DNA from: Methanobacteriota archaeon
Lineage (GTDB): Archaea; Thermoplasmatota; Poseidoniia; Poseidoniales; Poseidoniaceae
Direction of reading: 5' to 3'
DNA length: 9,243 bases
NCBI GenBank assembly: GCA_018623995.1
Contig: JAAZUV010000046.1
Coordinates: 1 to 9,243 of the forward strand
Positions within the stretch are counted from its first letter, which is position 1, and the number at the start of each line of letters is the position of its first letter. Shown here in pieces: positions 4,730-9,243 of the stretch. The translations under genes were made by a program, and so were the position numbers. The notes under the pieces were generated by a model. It saw nothing but the letters and a program-made list of their open reading frames with translations. It was not told where the DNA came from and did not search any database.

Positions 4730-7242
4730 TGTTCCTCACCTCTACGCAACAGACTCGCAACGAACAGCAGTATTCCAATGATGACATAGACTGAACCCAA
4801 ACCCAAGCCTGCAACGGCAGATGGGCCCTCATCAAACTCAATCGTCGCTGCATCGATTTTGACACTGACTGAAGGCGATTGGCAAGCCGATTCGAGAATA
4901 CGGTCACCAAGTAGTGTTTGAATCTCATAGTTTGAGATGCCTATTAGGTTTGGAGAATCGGTAAAGGTTGTCTCATTGGTCACACCAACGATGACACCAT
5001 TTCTCGAGATTTCAAAGGATGCTGGAACGGAGGAAGCCCACGTCCAATCGAGTTGAACGTTGGCATCAGATACTGTTTGAGTGAGGTTTGGACATGCCAA
5101 CGCCGAAATCGGTTCGATAATGATTGAGGAGGAATTTGTTGCTCCGGATTCATCAATGACTGTGAGCGACACCTCAACAATACCACTCGCCGGCATGAGG
5201 AATGATGCCTCAACTCCTGAGGATGCTCCATTTATCCAAATCCATTGATATCGGACGATGGAATTGTCTGGATCGGTTGAGTCCAATCCAGAAAGTAGGA
5301 CCCGTTCACCAGCATAGAGAGCATCGGTGAGCACAGAAATTTTCGCAATAGGAGGTGTATTTTCAACAATGATCGAAGTTGTTGAGATGACGTATGATGC
5401 ACCGTCTGTAACATTCACCTCGACTCTCCACTCTTGTCCCGGGCCAAGGTATGATGATGGGACAATTGTTGCACCATCAAGTGAACCTTCTCTAAACCCA
5501 TTTCTAAACCAGGTAATGGTTGAAACCTCAGTGACATCATTATCGATGTCAGAGATGGATGTTTGAAGGAGTAAATCGTCTTGTGAGGTTGCATTTTCCA
5601 GAGCGACAGAAAGAATTGGGTCAGAGTTAATGATCAACACTGAGAGTGTTTCGCTCTGGGAACTTGTTGTTTCGCCATCGTTCGCTTGTATGACAGCAGT
5701 CCATGATTCGCCTTTGTTCGTAGCAGAAGAAGGAAGCGTTGCCTGATTGTTGTAGTCTAATTGTATCACTCCGTCAAGATACCAAGTGATGCTCATGGTT
5801 GTTTGATCACCATCGACATCGCTCATCGTTGCCATCACGGTCACATTTTCATCGGTAGCGGCTTCATTCATACTGATGGTTGCAGAATCCAATGTGGGCG
5901 CAGTGTTCAGTATCTCTAGGCTCGAAGAGGCTGTCCACAATGACCACTCTGTACCGTCGTTTACCCGAACTTCAACAGTCCATAGGTCGCCTTTTGTCGT
6001 CATCGTTGAATCAATTGCTGAAGTTGAAATTGTTGTCATGATGCCGTTTTTCGACCACCGATATTGCGTATCAACAATCGAATCCATATCAGCATCAGAA
6101 GAAGTTGAGAAAGCCACAAGGGTGTCAAGTGTTTTCGGATTCGAGGGTGAAATGGTGATTGAATCCACGGTCGGCGCATTGTTCGATGTATCACCTATCA
6201 CGGAAATCGTATTCGAACGAACCCAGGAGGAATGGCCTTCTCCATCATGAGCGCGTACTTCAACCTCCCAGACATCATCAGCCCGTGTTGCTAGCGACGG
6301 TACGATTGTGAGATCATCAAGTCCATCTTGCAAAGCACCATTGAGATACCAACGATACTCAAAGGCGAGTGTATCACCATCGTTGTCTGCTTCACCTGAA
6401 ATTGATGCAGTGAGATCATCATCAACAGTCGGGTTTGGTGGCGAAATTGTGGCAGAAGAAATCGAAGGAAGAGAATTCAACACTGTAATTGTGTTCGAAT
6501 TCACGGTTGCTCCAAAATCCTCTCCATCACTGGGTGTTACTGCAGCTTGCCAACTGTCTCCTTTCAGAAGGGATGCGCTTGAAATTGTCATTATACCATC
6601 AAATTGTGATTGATGAGCTCCATTCAGTAACCAATGTATGGTTGTACCTGACTCAGTATCACCACTATCTTGATCCGAAAATGTGTAGGTCAGTGTGATG
6701 TCATCGCTTGATGTAGGGCTCGATGGTGAAATCTGGACATTGGATGCGGTTGGCGGATTGTTCGACACAACAACTGTTTCTGTGATGGTCGCAGATGTCG
6801 TCGTCCAAGCGTCTCCACTTGTTCCACTTACACCATTGGCTGTCATTCCAGCGATTCCAGCCGTGACTGTTCCACTTCCAGAAACAGGGGCAGTCCAATC
6901 AAAACTCCATGCTCGATTTGCTTTGTTCGTGTGCGTTACGGACTTACCACTGACTTTGACACCAGAATTACCACCTGTTGAAAGTGAACCTTTGGAGACC
7001 TCGACATTGAAACCGCCGTGTGTACCTGTTACGCCTCCCGATACTGAAACCTGAATCGAGTAGGTTTGACCAGGTGTGTAACTGGATGGGAAATTCTCAG
7101 AAATAGAGACCGTTGAAGAGCTTCCTCCATGACAGCCACAGCCACCTGAAGAGAAGTGCTTACCACCTGAATTCGCTTCGATAACAGGCGTGAGTACGAC
7201 CATTGCAACAACAGCAGAGAGGAGAATGGCTTTCAGTTGCAT
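4726..7242 (-). CDS. Large exported surface protein: CGCH Reeler-like domain, five Ig-like repeats, PKD, FN3-like, C-terminal TM
   Basis: An 838-residue protein with a signal peptide (about 1-23). Next is SSGGCGCHGGSSS with C35, C37 and H38. A choice-of-anchor-V / Reeler-like domain (about 25-158) is marked by HGGFNVEV, H104 in VTHT, AWSFDWTAPVSGSGTV, and GD before W146. Five tandem Ig/cadherin-like repeats follow (about 161-255, 256-349, 354-445, 446-538 and 539-627). Each has a DxDgD-type acidic turn, a W-x-x-NG strand and GDxWxVEV then DG. After these come a PKD-type domain (628-709, with LDSTDPDNSIVRYQW), an FN3-like domain with paired C717/C787 (714-795), one transmembrane helix (about 810-831) and an RRGEEQ tail. 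This is a rod-like surface protein holding the Cys-His domain away from the membrane. It lacks a Shine-Dalgarno site and is probably the first gene of the operon. Its partner and ligand are unknown. Confidence 0.85.
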   Translation of the reverse strand: MQLKAILLSAVVAMVVLTPVIEANSGGKHFSSGGCGCHGGSSSTVSISENFPSSYTPGQTYSIQVSVSGGVTGTHGGFNVEVSKGSLSTGGNSGVKVSGKSVTHTNKANRAWSFDWTAPVSGSGTVTAGIAGMTANGVSGTSGDAWTTTSATITETVVVSNNPPTASNVQISPSSPTSSDDITLTYTFSDQDSGDTESGTTIHWLLNGAHQSQFDGIMTISSASLLKGDSWQAAVTPSDGEDFGATVNSNTITVLNSLPSISSATISPPNPTVDDDLTASISGEADNDGDTLAFEYRWYLNGALQDGLDDLTIVPSLATRADDVWEVEVRAHDGEGHSSWVRSNTISVIGDTSNNAPTVDSITISPSNPKTLDTLVAFSTSSDADMDSIVDTQYRWSKNGIMTTISTSAIDSTMTTKGDLWTVEVRVNDGTEWSLWTASSSLEILNTAPTLDSATISMNEAATDENVTVMATMSDVDGDQTTMSITWYLDGVIQLDYNNQATLPSSATNKGESWTAVIQANDGETTSSQSETLSVLIINSDPILSVALENATSQDDLLLQTSISDIDNDVTEVSTITWFRNGFREGSLDGATIVPSSYLGPGQEWRVEVNVTDGASYVISTTSIIVENTPPIAKISVLTDALYAGERVLLSGLDSTDPDNSIVRYQWIWINGASSGVEASFLMPASGIVEVSLTVIDESGATNSSSIIIEPISALACPNLTQTVSDANVQLDWTWASSVPASFEISRNGVIVGVTNETTFTDSPNLIGISNYEIQTLLGDRILESACQSPSVSVKIDAATIEFDEGPSAVAGLGLGSVYVIIGILLFVASLLRRGEEQ
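4734..4742 (-). promoter_or_regulatory. Shine-Dalgarno site of the CGGACH protein
   Basis: The minus strand reads GAGGTGAGG. GAGGTGA is a seven-base match to the canonical anti-SD complement and ends six bases before ATG 4729-4727. It lies within the last codons of the 838-residue protein gene, so the two are coupled. Confidence 0.75.
5362..6762 (-). repeat. Five tandem Ig-like domain repeats, about 90-95 codons each
   Basis: Five diverged in-frame repeats lie within the 838-residue protein, each about 270-285 bases. Shared landmarks per unit are an Asn/Pro entry (NNPP, NSLP, NNAP, NTAP, NSDP), an early ISPxxP in the first three, an acidic turn (SDQDSGD, EADNDGD, SSDADMD, SDVDGD, SDIDND), a Trp then an NG or DG pair (WLLNG, WYLNG, WSKNG, WYLDG, WFRNG), and GDxW or GExW before the final DG. 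The acidic turns could bind calcium. The units are alike in protein but well diverged in DNA, so the expansion is old. Confidence 0.75.
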
Positions 7243-7263
7243 GAGCGAAAATTATGCTATGCT

Positions 7264-7270
7264 CGTTAAG
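7264..7270 (-). promoter_or_regulatory. Weak TATA-like element before the surface-protein operon
   Basis: On the minus strand CTTAACG lies about 26 bases upstream of ATG 7242, where an archaeal TATA box would sit for a leaderless mRNA. The match is weak. Support comes mainly from the absence of a Shine-Dalgarno site before 7242 (the preceding bases are ATTTTCGCTC) and the 57-base gap after ligA. Read-through from ligA is equally possible. The rest of the gap holds no clear hairpin terminator. Confidence 0.25.
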
Positions 7271-7299
7271 AATGTTCGTTCCTGACGACAGAATATTTC

Positions 7300-9243
7300 T
7301 CAATAATCAAACAGTGTTGGCTGCGTCGTAGCAGGTTTGTTTTCTGGAGGTGTGGTTGTTTCAGACAATCGTTGCAGCAGGGTTTTCTCATCCCAAACTT
7401 GGACATCCAATTTTTCAGCTTTCGCAAGTTTCGATCCAGCATTCTCGCCTGCAACAAGCACAGATAAATTTCCTGAAACACTGCTAACAACCTTTCCGCC
7501 ACCAGCCTTGATTCGTGCTTGAATACTCTTTCTCGATTCAGAAAGTGTGCCAGTTACGCAGAACGTCATGCCTTCCAGTGGGCCACCGGCTTCGACCAGT
7601 TTCTCTTGCTGGATCGTTAGGAAGGCAAGAAGATCGGAGATGAATGCTTTTCGAAGATGGATTCCATCCCGAAGTTGGAGTGCAACAATTTCGCCAACAC
7701 CCTCGATCGATGTTAATTCCAATATTCGAGAGTCATCTTCTAGACTGTCGTCAACCCATGCTAGAAGTTGCTCCGGGTCTTTGAATTGATTCGAAATTGC
7801 TGTCGCCAATTCTGGACCTATGCCTGGTAAACCAAGAGCACTCAGGAACTTGGAGAAGGACATCGAGCGAGCCTTGTTAATTTCATTGAGAACCTTGTCT
7901 GCTGACTTTTTGCCCATCCGATCCAGTGAGAGTAACATACGTTCGTCAAGTCGATACAAGTCAGCGATGCTTGAGATAATATTCTCATCGATGAGTTGCT
8001 CAACGAGTTTTTCTCCAATACCGTCCATCTCGAGCGCTCGGCAATAGTAGAGGATGCTTCGACCCAGTCGTGCCGTACATTGGACATCTGTGCAACGAAG
8101 GAATGCCCCTTCAATCTCGACTGGTCCGTTGCAAGCAGGACAATCTTCAGGTGGCGAAATCCTCCGACGTTGTGGCAACTCGCCTTGGAATGATTCTCCA
8201 TCAGCATGCACTCGACCATCGATGTCGTGTTGCGTTGCAGGTCCAAGGCTCGCTTCGATTTTCGGAATCACATCACCGCGACGAACAATTCGAACCTTAT
8301 CCCCAATTTGAATGCCCAATCGTTCAACTTCGCCAAGATTGTGCAAGGTGGTGTTCTCTACTGTCACGCCACCTACGCGTTGGGGGGCAATGCGTGCAAC
8401 TGGAGTGATATTGCCCGTTCTACCTGTTTGCCAGTCAACATCGAGGAGAACTGAGGTTGCTTCTTCTGGAGGGAATTTCCATGCAAGCGCCCAGCGAGGA
8501 TGATGTGCCGTCATACCGAGCAAATCTCTCTTCTCGAGGTCATCAACTTTGAAAACGAGTCCATCGATTTCAAAGGCATAGGCTTCTCGTTCCTTACTCC
8601 AGACTTCGGTCTCTTTGCAGAGCGATTCAATGGAAGCGCCTTCTGTATCCGAATCATGGACAACCCAAGGCGCTGGTTTGACACCTGCAACATTCGTCAA
8701 CCACTCGAGAAGGAGACTGTCAAATGGATCGCTTGGCGGTGCTTTCGAATCAGGGTGGCGAGATGCTTCACTCGGAAACTTCGCATCGTATGCTAGAAAG
8801 ACCAAATCACTTGCATCGGCTTTCCCATCTGCCTTTTTTTGACGAAGTGCCCCCGCTGCAAGGTTTCTTGGATTTGGAGAAATGTTGCGATACTTTTCCT
8901 CAAAAACGGACTTTCGCATCACGACTTCACCTCGGATGTGAACATCAACCTCCGTACCGAGCGTATGCGGCACATTCTCAACCTTGCGCGCATTCTTGGT
9001 GACGTCTTCGCCTCGGTCGCCACTTCCTCTTGTTGCAGCTCGAACCAATCGGCCTTTCCTGTACTCGAGAGAAAGTGCGGAACCATCCAATTTAGGTTGC
9101 GAAATGAATCGTGTCGATTCAAGTGAAGACTCTTTTACAAAATGCGCAATATCCTCATCGTTGGTTCCTTTGTTCAGCGAGCGCATCGGAAACATGTGAT
9201 CGACTTTAACCGTACCAGGATCGATTTCAGCTCCAACGCGCTG
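7300..9243 (-). CDS. ligA: NAD+-dependent DNA ligase LigA, N-terminus cut by right edge, with C-terminal PIP-like motif
   Basis: LigA seals nicks in duplex DNA through a ligase-AMP intermediate made from NAD+. The frame is open to the window edge; 647 residues are visible and about 60, including most of domain Ia, lie outside. The first visible residues, QRVGAEIDPGTVKVDHMFPM, match the family's TQRVG and HxxPM motifs, so the ATG at 9195 is internal. Numbering visible residues, the adenylation lysine is K51 in KLDG, with ATRGSGDRGEDVT after it and EIDGLVFKV further on. An OB fold follows. A four-cysteine zinc finger (C368, C371, C384, C389) has slightly shorter spacing than the E. coli enzyme. 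Helix-hairpin-helix repeats (about 395-550) and a BRCT domain (about 557-626) complete the order. A flexible TTTPPENKPATT linker ends in QPTLFDY, which resembles a PCNA-interacting peptide. LigA is chiefly bacterial and patchy in archaea, so transfer is likely. Confidence 0.95.
   Translation of the reverse strand, partial: QRVGAEIDPGTVKVDHMFPMRSLNKGTNDEDIAHFVKESSLESTRFISQPKLDGSALSLEYRKGRLVRAATRGSGDRGEDVTKNARKVENVPHTLGTEVDVHIRGEVVMRKSVFEEKYRNISPNPRNLAAGALRQKKADGKADASDLVFLAYDAKFPSEASRHPDSKAPPSDPFDSLLLEWLTNVAGVKPAPWVVHDSDTEGASIESLCKETEVWSKEREAYAFEIDGLVFKVDDLEKRDLLGMTAHHPRWALAWKFPPEEATSVLLDVDWQTGRTGNITPVARIAPQRVGGVTVENTTLHNLGEVERLGIQIGDKVRIVRRGDVIPKIEASLGPATQHDIDGRVHADGESFQGELPQRRRISPPEDCPACNGPVEIEGAFLRCTDVQCTARLGRSILYYCRALEMDGIGEKLVEQLIDENIISSIADLYRLDERMLLSLDRMGKKSADKVLNEINKARSMSFSKFLSALGLPGIGPELATAISNQFKDPEQLLAWVDDSLEDDSRILELTSIEGVGEIVALQLRDGIHLRKAFISDLLAFLTIQQEKLVEAGGPLEGMTFCVTGTLSESRKSIQARIKAGGGKVVSSVSGNLSVLVAGENAGSKLAKAEKLDVQVWDEKTLLQRLSETTTPPENKPATTQPTLFDY

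Noticed and set aside
5876..7054. Several plus-strand open frames opposite the 838-residue surface protein
   Set aside because: They mirror the Ser/Thr/Asp/Val codon bias of the repeat-rich minus-strand gene and have no credible starts or domains.
7243..7299. Terminator after ligA
   Set aside because: No stable hairpin or strong T-run is visible; a short tandem GCATA GCATA is too small to interpret.
9193..9195. ATG at 9195 as the start of LigA
   Set aside because: The frame continues to the window edge and the upstream residues match the conserved LigA TQRVG region, so this Met is internal.
1..9243. Actinobacterial origin, suggested by PAC2 plus LigA
   Set aside because: The PIP-like tail on LigA, a TATA-like element at leaderless spacing, moderate GC and the surface-protein style fit an archaeon better, though the sequence alone does not settle it.

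Overview
The window looks like chromosomal DNA from an archaeon, most plausibly a marine Thermoplasmatota (Poseidoniia / Marine Group II-III type); that lineage is inferred, not proven. The evidence is a PAC2-family proteasome chaperone ending in an HbYX-type tail, a ligase ending in an archaeal-style PCNA-binding peptide, large signal-peptide surface proteins built of Ig/PKD-like repeats, and a mixed initiation pattern: strong Shine-Dalgarno sites inside the operon and none before its first gene. Coding density is very high. Neighbouring genes touch or overlap, the longest gap is about 100 bases, and I see no mobile element, RNA gene or CRISPR array.

Layout, left to right. Bases 1-319 (minus) hold the 5' part of an acidic protein of unknown function that runs off the left edge. 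A roughly 100-base divergent region separates it from a DEDDh 3'-5' exonuclease with an ExoX-like C-terminal module (423-1238, plus). This exonuclease meets, tail to tail with a 26-base overlap, a RecB/Cas4-type PD-(D/E)XK nuclease with four cysteines placed for a 4Fe-4S cluster and an extra C-terminal domain (1213-2367, minus). A PAC2 protein follows divergently (2448-3245, plus). Its last codons overlap the end of a three-gene minus-strand operon.

That operon (7242 down to 3225) encodes an 838-residue exported, membrane-anchored protein, a 318-residue exported, membrane-anchored protein, and a 183-residue five-helix membrane protein rich in histidine. The genes are joined by two ATGA stop/start overlaps, each preceded by a strong Shine-Dalgarno site. 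Both exported proteins carry a Cys-Cys-His motif starting at residue 35 (CGCH and CGGACH), at the head of a Reeler-like / choice-of-anchor-V-like domain. Together the three look like a surface redox or metal/haem-binding module, and this is the best candidate for an undescribed system here.

Upstream of the operon on the same strand is NAD+-dependent DNA ligase LigA (7300-9243), cut by the right edge about 60 residues short of its N-terminus. It ends in a flexible tail plus QPTLFDY, a near-consensus PCNA-interacting (PIP) motif that bacterial LigA normally lacks. This suggests a bacterial-type ligase adapted to an archaeal sliding clamp. Ligase, exonuclease and Fe-S nuclease make the surroundings of the surface operon a DNA-repair neighbourhood.
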